A stretch of DNA of 64,000 nucleotides from Sphaerisporangium sp. TRM90804 (GTDB taxonomy: Bacteria; Actinomycetota; Actinomycetes; Streptosporangiales; Streptosporangiaceae). Shown here piece after piece: positions 27,002 to 35,066 of this stretch. The stretch covers positions 124,001-188,000 of the forward strand of contig NZ_JARWAC010000002.1 in NCBI RefSeq assembly GCF_029846175.1, written 5' to 3'. Within the stretch, counting starts at the first letter, position 1; each line of letters opens with the position of its first letter. The position numbers and the translations under genes were made by a program. Below the pieces are notes generated by a model. That model was given only the letters and a program-made list of their open reading frames with translations. It was not told the DNA's origin and searched no databases.

Positions 27002-27756
27002 CGACGCGCCTCCACCACCGGGAGCTGCCCGAGGACGTCCACGTGCTGGTGTGGACCGAGGGCGGCGAGACGGTCGTCGTGCTGAACTCGGCGCTGCCCG
27101 CCGGGGAGCGCCGGGCCGCCCTGCGCGTCGCGCTGCGCGCCGACCGGGCGCGCCGCGGGCACGTGCTGGTGCCCCTGCCGCTGCTGCTGGCCTACCTGCA
27201 CGGCCGCGACTGGGTGCGCGGCCACCCCGCCGCCTCGCTGGGCGGCACCGCCGTGGCGGCGGTCGCCGCGACGGTGGCCGCGTTCACCTTCACCACCACC
27301 GTGCCCGAGGCGCCGGTGGCCCAGCCCGCGCCCGTGCCGGTGGTCACAGAACCGGGGGGAACGCCCCCGGCGGAGCCCACGGCCTCCCCCGGCCGCACCG
27401 CCCCCGCGCGCACGGCCGAGGCCACCGCCCCGGCGCGGCCGACCGGCGGCACGACGCCCGGCCCGAGCGAGAGCGGCGAGAACGGCGACCGGGACGACAC
27501 GTCCCCGCGTACCGACCGCTCGGCCCCGGCGGTTCCCCCGCCGGACGCGGACGTCCGGCCGCCGTCGCAGGACTCCCCGCCCCGCTCCACGCAGGCCCCG
27601 CCGCCGCGCGCCACCCCGGCCCCGCCGCCGCGCGGGCCGAGCCCGACCACCAGCCCCAGGCCGTCGCCACCGGCGCCCACCCAGCAGGCGAACGACTGCG
27701 ACGGCCTGCACCTGCGCCTCGACCCCCTGAACCTCGACGCCTGCCTGCTCGACTGA
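26998..27756 (+). CDS. Hypothetical single-pass membrane protein with proline-rich tail
   Basis: A 252-residue protein, GTG start overlapping the previous stop. Residues 1-75 form a small globular domain (ELPEDVHVLVWTEGGETVVV, LNSALPAGERRAALRVALRA) that recalls a degenerate IrrE/M78-like segment without the HExxH zinc site. One membrane helix follows (SLGGTAVAAVAATVAAFTF), then ~110 residues rich in Pro, Ala, Thr and Ser. It ends in a short conserved-looking knob with two cysteines (DCDGLHLRLDPLNLDACLLD). Topology suggests a cytoplasmic N-terminus and external tail. Function unknown. Confidence 0.65.
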   Translation: MTTRLHHRELPEDVHVLVWTEGGETVVVLNSALPAGERRAALRVALRADRARRGHVLVPLPLLLAYLHGRDWVRGHPAASLGGTAVAAVAATVAAFTFTTTVPEAPVAQPAPVPVVTEPGGTPPAEPTASPGRTAPARTAEATAPARPTGGTTPGPSESGENGDRDDTSPRTDRSAPAVPPPDADVRPPSQDSPPRSTQAPPPRATPAPPPRGPSPTTSPRPSPPAPTQQANDCDGLHLRLDPLNLDACLLD

Positions 27757-27770
27757 GCGGCGAGCCGGGC

Positions 27771-28784
27771 TCAGCCCGCCTCGTCGCCGGACGACCTGGC
27801 CTTGCTCGGCTGGACGCGCATCGGCTCGCCCGGCATCTTGGGGTAGTTCGGGGGGTAGGGCATGTCGCCGCGCTCGTCCTTGGCGTACCACTCCAGGAGC
27901 ATCTCGATGGAGTGGTGGTGGTCGTCGATCTCGCGGTGGACGTCGCCCATCTCGGCGAACCGGGGCGGCACGGTGCGGATGTCGAAGTCGCGGGGGTCCA
28001 GGTCGGCCAGCTCCAGCCAGGTGACCGGGGTGGAGACCGGGGCCGCCGGGAAGGCCCGTACCGAGTAGGCGCCGGCCACGGTGCGGTCGCGGGCGTTCTG
28101 GTTGTAGTCGATGAAGACCTTCTCGCCGCGCTCCTCCTTCCACCAGGCGGTGGTGACCAGGTCGGGGCGGCGGCGCTCGACCTCCCGGGCGAAGCCGATG
28201 GCGGCGTGGCGGACCTCGGTGAACGACCAGCGGGGCTCGATGCGCACGTTGATGTGGATACCGCGGTTGCCGGAGGTCTTGGGGAAGCCGCGGATGCCCA
28301 GCTCCATCAGGACCTCGTGGACCGCGAACGCGACGCGGCGCGCCTCCTCGAAGCCCGTGCCTGGCTGCGGGTCGATGTCGATGCGCAGCTCGTCGGGGTG
28401 CTCGACGTCGCCTGAACGGGTGGGCCAGGGGTGGAAGTCGATCGTGCCGAGGTTCGCGCAGTACGCGATGGACGCCACCTCGGTCACCTTCAGGGCGTCG
28501 GCGCTCCGGCCGCTGGGGAAGCGGACGGTGACGGTCTCCAGCCAGTCGGGGTGGCGGGGCGGCAGGCGCTTCTGGTAGATCGCCTCCGACCGCACGCCGT
28601 CGGGGTGGCGCTTGAGGTAGGTGGGCCGGTCGTACAGGGCGCGCAGCGCGCCCTCGCCGACCGACACGTAGTACTCGACCAGCTCACGCTTGGTGGCACC
28701 GATGTCGGGAAAGTAGATCTTGTCAGGGTTCGTGACCTTGACGATCCGGCCCCCGACCTCCAGCTCGATGAACGGCGACGGCAT
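27771..28784 (-). CDS. LigD-type polymerase/primase domain protein (NHEJ)
   Basis: A 337-residue stand-alone archaeo-eukaryotic primase-superfamily polymerase of bacterial non-homologous end joining. NPDKIYFPDIGATKRELVEY is the N-terminal family signature. Catalytic aspartates are in ELRIDIDPQPG, the next motif is TSGNRGIHINVRI, and KVFIDYNQNARDRTVAGAYS completes the active site. The ligase and nuclease domains of multidomain LigD are absent, as in organisms where these are separate genes; LigC at 18938 is one candidate partner. Ku is not in this window. ATG 28784 begins the conserved region. Confidence 0.92.
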   Translation of the reverse strand: MPSPFIELEVGGRIVKVTNPDKIYFPDIGATKRELVEYYVSVGEGALRALYDRPTYLKRHPDGVRSEAIYQKRLPPRHPDWLETVTVRFPSGRSADALKVTEVASIAYCANLGTIDFHPWPTRSGDVEHPDELRIDIDPQPGTGFEEARRVAFAVHEVLMELGIRGFPKTSGNRGIHINVRIEPRWSFTEVRHAAIGFAREVERRRPDLVTTAWWKEERGEKVFIDYNQNARDRTVAGAYSVRAFPAAPVSTPVTWLELADLDPRDFDIRTVPPRFAEMGDVHREIDDHHHSIEMLLEWYAKDERGDMPYPPNYPKMPGEPMRVQPSKARSSGDEAG

Positions 28785-28885
28785 GCCACCGACGCTACCC
28801 CCCGGCGGCCCCGCGCGACCCGGCGGGCTCGCGCGGCCCGCCCCTGGCAAGGTCACGTTTTGCCCCGGACGCATAGGCTTGGGGC

Positions 28886-29287
28886 ATGGACAAGGTTGTC
28901 AAGAGCGAATCCGAGTGGCGGGTCCAGCTCTCCCCCGAGGAGTTCCGCGTGCTGCGGCAGGCCGGCACCGAGCCGGCGTTCACCGGCGAGTACGTCGACA
29001 CCAAGACCGTGGGCGTGTACTCCTGCCGCGCCTGCGGGGCCGAGCTGTTCCGGTCCGAGACCAAGTTCGAGTCGCACTGCGGCTGGCCGTCGTTCTTCGA
29101 GCCGTCGAAGTCGGAGGCCGTCACCCTGATCGAGGACCGCTCGCTGGGGATGTCGCGCGTCGAGGTCCGCTGCGCCCGCTGCGACTCCCACCTGGGGCAC
29201 GTCTTCCACGGCGAGGGCTACGGCACGCCCACCGACGACCGCTACTGCATCAACTCGGTCTCCCTGCGCCTTCGGCCCGTCGAGTAG
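28886..29287 (+). CDS. msrB: Peptide-methionine (R)-S-oxide reductase MsrB
   Basis: A 133-residue repair enzyme that reduces methionine-R-sulfoxide in proteins. Zinc cysteines are in SCRACGAEL and RCARCDSHLGH; HCGWPSFFEP and the catalytic cysteine in DRYCINSVSL are present. ATG 28886 is 101 bases from the divergent LigD-Pol gene start. Confidence 0.95.
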   Translation: MDKVVKSESEWRVQLSPEEFRVLRQAGTEPAFTGEYVDTKTVGVYSCRACGAELFRSETKFESHCGWPSFFEPSKSEAVTLIEDRSLGMSRVEVRCARCDSHLGHVFHGEGYGTPTDDRYCINSVSLRLRPVE

Positions 29288-29343
29288 TCCTGCGCCCGGC
29301 CCGCCCCGCGAGGCGGGCCGGGCGCGCCCCCAGAGTGATGGAA

Positions 29344-29374
29344 GGCATGCGCAAAGTAACGGGCGACGCATGCC
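29344..29374. promoter_or_regulatory. Inverted repeat GGCATGCG / CGCATGCC
   Basis: Perfect 8-base arms (29344-29351 and 29367-29374) separated by 15 bases, in the gap between msrB and the small zinc-ribbon frame. It may be an operator or part of the msrB 3' region. Confidence 0.35.
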
Positions 29375-29453
29375 CGCACCACGCCGAGGGTAGGAACGCG
29401 TACGGGCGGCCGGCTCGCACGACCGGAAAGGCGCGCCCCGTACGGGGGCCGCG

Positions 29454-29591
29454 GTGCACTTACGCCACAGGTGGGAGACCATCGAGGCCATCGGCCAGGT
29501 GGTCACCCAGTGCTGCGGCGTCTGCGGCAAGACCCGGGTGCGCGTGGTGACGCCCCCGATACCGCCTCCTACCGAGGGTCGGGGTAGGTGA
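29454..29591 (+). CDS. Possible 45-residue zinc-binding protein
   Basis: A short frame from GTG 29454 encodes RWETIEAIGQVVTQCCGVCG followed by KTRVRVV, a plausible half zinc ribbon with a C-C-G-V-C-G knuckle. The upstream frame is closed by TAG at 29391, so it cannot be much longer. A GGGGG stretch precedes the start. The last 23 bases overlap the convergent gene. It could be a genuine small protein or a decayed remnant of a larger one. Confidence 0.35.
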   Translation: MHLRHRWETIEAIGQVVTQCCGVCGKTRVRVVTPPIPPPTEGRGR

Positions 29592-30192
29592 GCCGGCACG
29601 TGGTGTCGCCCGGCCCCATGATGTTCGCCAGCACCGGGTTGCCGTTCATGCCGTACTTGGCCTGCACGAACACCACCGGCGCCTCGTCGCCCCGCTCCTG
29701 CACTAGGTACTCCAGCCCGCGCTTGCACAGGTCGAGCGCCGGCTTGGAGTTGCGCCCGGACTGCGGGAGGTCGGTGTAGATGCGCAGGTACTTGCCGACG
29801 GTCCTGATGTCGGTGATGCGCTTGACCGACTTGTCGGCGACCCACCGCTTCTTGAAGTAGCCGACGGCCTCGGTGTCGGTGTGCTTGGACGGGCCGCCCG
29901 CGGTCTTGGCGTCGCGGCTCTTGCGCACCCCCGCGCTCGCCGTCGTCGCCTGGCCGCCGACGGCCGCCTGCCGTGCCGGGGCGGCGCTCGCCGCCGCCGT
30001 GCTCCCCGGCGGGACCGCCTCGCCGGACGCGGCCGTGCCGTCGCCCGTACGGAAGAACACGCCGCCGACCGCCAGCGCGGCCACCGCGACGGCGGCCGCG
30101 CCCACCCCGGCCTCGCGAACGACGGTCGCGCGGGACTTGCGCCGCCGGTGCCCCCCTCGCCTGGACCGTGCCAGGCCACTGCCGCTGCTCAC
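29569..30192 (-). CDS. Hypothetical membrane-anchored or secreted protein
   Basis: A 207-residue protein with a basic N-terminus (SRRGGHRRRKSRATVV) and one membrane segment (AGVGAAAVAVAALAVGGVFF), consistent with an anchored extracytoplasmic protein. A low-complexity Ala/Ser/Gly linker (about 55-90) leads to a compact C-terminal domain (VGKYLRIYTDLPQSGRNS, LDLCKRGLEYLVQERG, VVFVQAKYGMNGNPVLANI). Two cysteines in that domain could form a disulfide. GTG 30192 is preceded by GAGGCGAT. Unknown function. Confidence 0.75.
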   Translation of the reverse strand: MSSGSGLARSRRGGHRRRKSRATVVREAGVGAAAVAVAALAVGGVFFRTGDGTAASGEAVPPGSTAAASAAPARQAAVGGQATTASAGVRKSRDAKTAGGPSKHTDTEAVGYFKKRWVADKSVKRITDIRTVGKYLRIYTDLPQSGRNSKPALDLCKRGLEYLVQERGDEAPVVFVQAKYGMNGNPVLANIMGPGDTTCRLTYPDPR

Positions 30193-30295
30193 CTATCGCC
30201 TCACGTCGACGTGGAATCACCCCGAGTATGGCAAAGATCGATGACTTGCGCGGCTTGTTCGCTCAATATCAGATCTGCAGCCCATTGGGGCATAA

Positions 30296-30310
30296 GTTGA
30301 GCAAATCAAC
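30296..30310. promoter_or_regulatory. GTTGA-N5-TCAAC dyad upstream of the anchored protein gene
   Basis: A 15-base dyad lies in an AT-richer island (about 30225-30320) between hemQ's stop and the start of the gene read leftward at 30192. It probably marks that gene's promoter region. Confidence 0.3.
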
Positions 30311-30330
30311 CTATGCCGGATTTGTCGGGG

Positions 30331-31041
30331 TTACGGGAGGGCGGCGACCAGCTCGGCGAGCGGCTTGCGGGTGCCGGTGTAGAACGGCACCTCCAGGCGG
30401 GTGTGCCGGCGTGCCGTCGCCGCGCGCAGCGCCCGCATCAGGTCGACGATGCGGTGCAGCTCGTCGCCCTCGAAGGCGAGGATCCACTCGAAGTCGTTGA
30501 GCGCGAACGACGCCACCGTGTTGGCCCGCACGTCGGGGTAGTCGCGGGCGAGCATGCCGTGCTCGGCCAGCATGGCGCGGCGCTCGTCCTCCTCCAGCAG
30601 GTACCACTCCAGCGACCGCACGAACGGGTAGACGCTGACGTACCCGCGCGGCTGCTCGTCGGCGAGGAACGCCGGGACGTGCGACTTGTTGAACTCGGCG
30701 GGACGGTGCAGCGCCATCACCGACCACACCGGCTCGCTGGCCCGGCCGAGCGCCGTGCGCCGGAAGCGTCCGTAGACGTCCTGAAGGTCCTCGGGGGTGG
30801 GGGCGTGCCACCAGAACATGTAGTCGGCGTCGGCGCGGAAGCCCGCCACCTCGTACGAGCCGCGGGTCACGACGTCCTTCTCGGCCGCCTGCGCCAGCAG
30901 GGCCTCGACCTCGTGCGTCACGCCCTCACGGTCGCCCGGCAGCGGGTCGCGCAGCCGGAACACCGACCACATGGTGTAGCGGATGAGCTGGTTCAGATCG
31001 CGGGCCTTCGGCCGCGCGCTGGTGTCCGTCACTGGTCGCAC
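30331..31041 (-). CDS. hemQ: HemQ/ChdC coproheme decarboxylase (chlorite dismutase family)
   Basis: A 236-residue enzyme that converts coproheme to protoheme with hydrogen peroxide, the last step of the coproporphyrin pathway of Gram-positive bacteria. [15 protein letters not shown] and [20 protein letters not shown] are characteristic, and [17 protein letters not shown] carries candidate haem-ligand histidines. GTG 31041 has GGA-AAGCGA upstream; GTG 31032 is an alternative. It lies 99 bases downstream of hemG on the same strand. Confidence 0.92.
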   Translation of the reverse strand: MRPVTDTSARPKARDLNQLIRYTMWSVFRLRDPLPGDREGVTHEVEALLAQAAEKDVVTRGSYEVAGFRADADYMFWWHAPTPEDLQDVYGRFRRTALGRASEPVWSVMALHRPAEFNKSHVPAFLADEQPRGYVSVYPFVRSLEWYLLEEDERRAMLAEHGMLARDYPDVRANTVASFALNDFEWILAFEGDELHRIVDLMRALRAATARRHTRLEVPFYTGTRKPLAELVAALP

Positions 31042-31140
31042 TCGCTTTCCGTCAACGGCTGTTCGTCGCCTTCGCCCGGCGCGGCTCCCGCGGAGCCGCC
31101 GCCCCACCGGCCATCCAACCGGCCCGCCCGGGTGGACCGC

Positions 31141-32586
31141 TCACCGGGTGCCGGCCGCGGGCCGGCCCGTGGTCCATTCTCCCCCGCGCCGCTCGGCCAG
31201 GTGCGCCAGCACCGACGCCGCCGCGGTGCGCCCGGTGGAGACGCACGCCGGGATGCCCAGGCCGTCGTAGGCGGCGCCGCACACCGCGAGGCCCGGCTGG
31301 ACCGCCACCGCCGCGCGGACGCGGGCGACCAGGTCGAGGTGGCCGACGTCGTACTGCGGCAGGGCCCCGCCCCAGCGGGTGACCCGGCTGTCGAGCGGGA
31401 GCCCCCGCACGCCCATGACCTCGGCCATCTCGCCCATGGCCAGCGCGACCAGCTCGTCGTCGCCGCGTTGCAGCACGTGCTCCTCGCCGAGGCGGCCGAC
31501 GGAGCAGCGCAGCGCGAGCACGCCGGAGTCGGCGTCGGCCAGGTGCGGCCACTTCACCGAGCTGAAGGTCACGGCCTTGACGGGCCGCCCCTCGACCGGC
31601 GGGACGAGGTAGCCGCTGCCGCCGGGCGGGGCGGGGAAGGCCGAGCGCGGGTAGGCCAGGGTGATGATCGCCATGCTCGCGTACTCGACGCGCGCCAGCT
31701 CGGCCGCCGCCTTGGGCGCCTCGGCGGCCAGCAGCCTGGCGGCCGCGACCGCGGGCACGGCGACGACCACGGCGTCCGCCTCGATGATCTCCGGCTCCCG
31801 GGCGGGGCCGGCGACCAGGCGCCACCCCTCGGGCGTGCGGGCCAGCTCGCGCACCATGACGCCCGTCCTGACGTCGGCGCCCGAGGCCGCCGCCAGTGCG
31901 GCGGGCAGGCCGCCCATGCCGCCCCTGAGGGTGGTGAAGACGGGGCCGGCGTCCTTCGGGGAAACTTGGGCGGCGGCGCGGGCGCCCTTGAGCAGCGAGC
32001 GCTCCGTGCGGGCGATCGCCGCGACGCGCGGCATGGTCGCGTCCAGGGACAGGCGCTCGGCGCGCCCGGCGTAGACGCCGCCGAGCAGCGGCTCGACCAG
32101 CCGATCGACCACCTCGCCGCCCATGCGCGCCCTGATGTAGGCCGCGACCGAGACGTCGGAGGTGATCATCGTGGCGGGCAGCACCTGGTCGAGCGGCACC
32201 CGGGCGAGGCCGGCCGCCGACAGCACGCCCGAGCGTGCCAGCTCCCGCACGTCGGACGGGACCCCCATGAGGTTCGCCTTGGGCATGGCCCGCAGCGCGC
32301 CCCTGCTGTAGATGGAGGCGCCCACCGGAGCGGGGTCGACCAGCTCGCCGCCCAGGCCGAGCGCGCGCACGAGCTCCTTGCCCTCGGGGCGCCGGGCCAG
32401 CATGGCCTCCGCGCCCTCGTCGACCGGGACGCCGGCGATCTCGGAGACGCGCAGCTTCCCGCCGACCTGTGGCGCGCCGTCGAGCACGGTCACCCGGACG
32501 CCGCCGTCGCGGCCCAGGTGCCAGGCGGCGGCCAGCCCGGAGATCCCCCCGCCCACGACCACGACGTGCGGCCGAGTCCCTTCCAT
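31141..32586 (-). CDS. hemG: Coproporphyrinogen III/protoporphyrinogen oxidase (HemG/CgoX type)
   Basis: A 481-residue FAD-dependent oxidase. The dinucleotide fold VVVVGGGISGLAAAWHLG is at residue ~8, followed by VTVLDGAPQVGGKLRVSE. The C-terminal FAD contact is AVCGAAYDGLGIPACVSTGR. In Actinobacteria this enzyme oxidises coproporphyrinogen III, feeding ferrochelatase and HemQ. ATG 32586 begins the FAD motif. It is followed by hemQ; hemE lies upstream on the same strand but is separated by an oppositely transcribed lipoprotein gene. Confidence 0.92.
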   Translation of the reverse strand: MEGTRPHVVVVGGGISGLAAAWHLGRDGGVRVTVLDGAPQVGGKLRVSEIAGVPVDEGAEAMLARRPEGKELVRALGLGGELVDPAPVGASIYSRGALRAMPKANLMGVPSDVRELARSGVLSAAGLARVPLDQVLPATMITSDVSVAAYIRARMGGEVVDRLVEPLLGGVYAGRAERLSLDATMPRVAAIARTERSLLKGARAAAQVSPKDAGPVFTTLRGGMGGLPAALAAASGADVRTGVMVRELARTPEGWRLVAGPAREPEIIEADAVVVAVPAVAAARLLAAEAPKAAAELARVEYASMAIITLAYPRSAFPAPPGGSGYLVPPVEGRPVKAVTFSSVKWPHLADADSGVLALRCSVGRLGEEHVLQRGDDELVALAMGEMAEVMGVRGLPLDSRVTRWGGALPQYDVGHLDLVARVRAAVAVQPGLAVCGAAYDGLGIPACVSTGRTAAASVLAHLAERRGGEWTTGRPAAGTR

Positions 32587-32756
32587 GCCTCCAGACGTTA
32601 CCCGGCCCCGCGCCCGCCCCCGCGCGCGGGCGGGCGGGACGGGATAGGGGCTCCAGACCCCCGCGGGACGGCCCTCCGGCGCGGGGCGGGGACAACGTGA
32701 TGCCATTGTGACGCGGCTCCGCCAAACCGGGCGCCCCGCGCGCCCGTCATGAGGGC

Positions 32757-33818
32757 ATGAGCAGATTACGGGGCAGACGACCGCGAGGCGGTCCGTTATC
32801 GGCGATGGTCCTGGGGGCCGTCGTCCTCCTCTCCGGGTGCGCCGGCGGCGCCTCGGACACGGCCGCGGGCGCGCCCGCCGCCAATCTGGCCGAAGACGCG
32901 GCCGGGCCCCAGTCGCGGCCGAAGCGGGCGCCCGCGGCCGGTGCGGCGTCCGACGCGGCACGGGCCGAGGGGGCCACCGGTGAGGCGGGGGCGCCCAAGG
33001 AGGGCGACGTGGCGGGGGTCGAGGTGGCGCCGGCCGACCGCGCGATCGTCTACACCGGCGAGATGACCGTCCGGGCGCGGGACGTCACGGCCGCGGCCGA
33101 CCGGGCCAAGCAGATCGTCGCCGCCGCCGGGGGGCGTCTGGGCAGCGAGGAGTCCATGTCGTTCGGGCGCGAGGCCGGCGCGACGCTGGTGTTCAAGGTG
33201 CCCCCGGAGCGCTACCAGGCCCTGCTGACCCAGCTCGGCAAGGACCTGGGCAGGCGCGAGTCGCTGCGCCAGAGCACCGAGGACGTCACCGAGCAGGTGG
33301 CCGACGTCGACAGCAGGGTGCGGTCGGCCAGGGCCGCGCTGGAACAGCTGCGGTCGCTGCTGAGCAGGGCGAAGACCATCGGGGAGGTGCTGTCGGTCGA
33401 GCGGGAGATCTCCGGGCGGGAGTCGGAACTGGAGTCGCTGCTGGCCCGGCAGAAGACGCTCGCCGCGCAGACGGCCGAGGCGACGCTGACGCTGCGCCTG
33501 GTCGGCCCGGCGGCGGTCGTCGCCCGGACCGACCCCGAGCCTCCGCCGGGCTTCCTGAGCGGCCTGGAGGGCGGCTGGAAGGCCCTGAAGACCACCGCCA
33601 GGGTCGTGCTGCTGGTCACCGGCGCCCTGCTGCCCTGGCTGGTGCCGATCGCCCTGTTGTGGCTCGGCTACCTCGCCGTGCGCCGCCGCCTGCGGCCGGC
33701 GCCGCCGCTGGGCGGGTCACCCGCCGTCGACCCTGACCCGGACCCGCCCGCCGCCCCCGGCCCGCCGGTCGCGGTCGCGGCGCGGCCCGAAGGCGGTCGG
33801 ACGGCCGGCGAGGACTGA
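32757..33818 (+). CDS. DUF4349 lipoprotein with C-terminal membrane helix
   Basis: A 353-residue envelope protein. The signal peptide ends in a lipobox (VVLLSGCAGG). After a low-complexity Ala/Gly linker the DUF4349 domain runs from about 95 to 260 (IVYTGEMTVRARDVTAAADR, GGRLGSEESMSFG, EQVADVDSRVRSARAALEQL) and is predicted to include a coiled coil (SRAKTIGEVLSVEREISGRE). A membrane helix (VVLLVTGALLPWLVPIALLW) and a short Pro-rich tail follow. Function unknown. It is inserted in the opposite direction between hemG and hemE. Confidence 0.88.
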   Translation: MSRLRGRRPRGGPLSAMVLGAVVLLSGCAGGASDTAAGAPAANLAEDAAGPQSRPKRAPAAGAASDAARAEGATGEAGAPKEGDVAGVEVAPADRAIVYTGEMTVRARDVTAAADRAKQIVAAAGGRLGSEESMSFGREAGATLVFKVPPERYQALLTQLGKDLGRRESLRQSTEDVTEQVADVDSRVRSARAALEQLRSLLSRAKTIGEVLSVEREISGRESELESLLARQKTLAAQTAEATLTLRLVGPAAVVARTDPEPPPGFLSGLEGGWKALKTTARVVLLVTGALLPWLVPIALLWLGYLAVRRRLRPAPPLGGSPAVDPDPDPPAAPGPPVAVAARPEGGRTAGED

Positions 33819-33856
33819 TCCGGGGGCCGTCCGCCCGCCGCGCCGGTCGCCCCTCC

Positions 33857-33970
33857 GGGCGCCGGGCGAGGTCGAGGACCGGCTCCCCTCCCCCGGCCGG
33901 GCGTGGGCGCCGGGCGAGGTCGAACACCCGCCTCCCCTGCCACGGCCGGGGGGGTGGGCGCCGCGCGCGG
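33857..33970. repeat. Imperfect ~48-bp tandem repeat after the DUF4349 gene
   Basis: GGGCGCCGGGCGAGGTCGA occurs at 33857 and again at 33905, and a truncated copy (GGGCGCCG) at 33956. The segments in between (CTCCCCT...CGGCCGG) are also similar. The repeat fills the gap between convergent genes and may act as terminator sequence. Confidence 0.5.
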
Positions 33971-34028
33971 GGACCGGTCGCGTCGGCCCGTGGCCGCCGC
34001 GCCTGAGGACCCGGCGCGGCGGCCCGGG

Positions 34029-35066
34029 TCAGGAGGCCGAGGTCTCGTGCACGTAGTCGGTGAGGCGGGCGAGCTGGGCGGGGTCGGTCGACGGCAGCAC
34101 GCCGTGGCCGAGGTTGAAGACGTGCCCCTCGGCCGCCCGCCCGCGGGCGAGGATGTCGGCGGCGCGGCCCTCGACCGCCTCCCAGGGGGCCAGCAGGATG
34201 GCCGGGTCGAGGTTGCCCTGCAGCGCCTTGCCCGGCCCGACGCGGCGCGCGGCCTCGTCCAGCGGGACGCGCCAGTCGACGCCGACGACGTCGGCGCCGG
34301 CCTCGCCCAGCAGGCCGAGCAGCTCGCCGGTGCCCACGCCGAAGTGGATGCGCGGCACGTCGAGATCGGCCAGGGCGGCGAAGATGCGGCCGGTGTACGG
34401 CAGCACGAACTCGCGGTAGTCGGCGGGGGCGACCGCGCCGACCCAGGAGTCGAAGAGCTGGACCGCCGAGGCACCGGCGTCCACCTGCAGGCGCAGGTAG
34501 GCGACGGTGAGGTCGGTGAGGCGCTCCATGAGGGCGTGCCACAGCGCGGGCTCGCCGTACATCATGGCCTTGGTGTGGTCGTGGTTCTTGGACGGCCCGC
34601 CCTCGATCAGGTAGGAGGCCAGCGTGAACGGCGCCCCGGCGAAGCCGATGAGCGGTGTGGGCCCGAGCTCCTTGACCAGCGCCCGCATCGCCTCGGTGAC
34701 GTAGGGGACGTCGCCGGGCTCAAGCGGCCGCAGCGCGGCCGCGCCCGCGGCGTCGCGCACCGGCGCGGCGACGACCGGGCCGACGCCGGGCTTGATGTCC
34801 AGGTCGATCCCGATGGCCTTGAGCGGCACGACGATGTCGCTGAAGAAGATCGCGGCGTCCACGCCGTAGCGGCGCACCGGCTGCATCGTGATCTCCACGA
34901 TGAGGTCGGGGGTGGCGCAGGCGGTGAGCATGGGGACGTCGGCGCGCACGGCGCGGTATTCGGGAAGCGACCGCCCCGCCTGGCGCATGTACCAGACCGG
35001 GGTGTGCGGCACGGGCAGCCGGCGGCACGCGCGGATGAAGGGCGACTCGGCGGTCTCGGGATTCAC
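34029..35066 (-). CDS. hemE: Uroporphyrinogen decarboxylase
   Basis: A 345-residue TIM-barrel enzyme that removes four carboxyl groups from uroporphyrinogen III to give coproporphyrinogen III. The N-terminal signature [15 protein letters not shown], the catalytic region [12 protein letters not shown], and [19 protein letters not shown] are present. Length is normal. It supplies the substrate of the HemG-type oxidase encoded on the same strand further on. Confidence 0.95.
   Translation of the reverse strand: MNPETAESPFIRACRRLPVPHTPVWYMRQAGRSLPEYRAVRADVPMLTACATPDLIVEITMQPVRRYGVDAAIFFSDIVVPLKAIGIDLDIKPGVGPVVAAPVRDAAGAAALRPLEPGDVPYVTEAMRALVKELGPTPLIGFAGAPFTLASYLIEGGPSKNHDHTKAMMYGEPALWHALMERLTDLTVAYLRLQVDAGASAVQLFDSWVGAVAPADYREFVLPYTGRIFAALADLDVPRIHFGVGTGELLGLLGEAGADVVGVDWRVPLDEAARRVGPGKALQGNLDPAILLAPWEAVEGRAADILARGRAAEGHVFNLGHGVLPSTDPAQLARLTDYVHETSAS

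Noticed and set aside
24673-27756. Mobile island or prophage remnant around the SLOG-like gene
   Set aside because: No integrase, transposase, tRNA or flanking repeats were found and base composition is close to that of the neighbours, so transfer is not supported.
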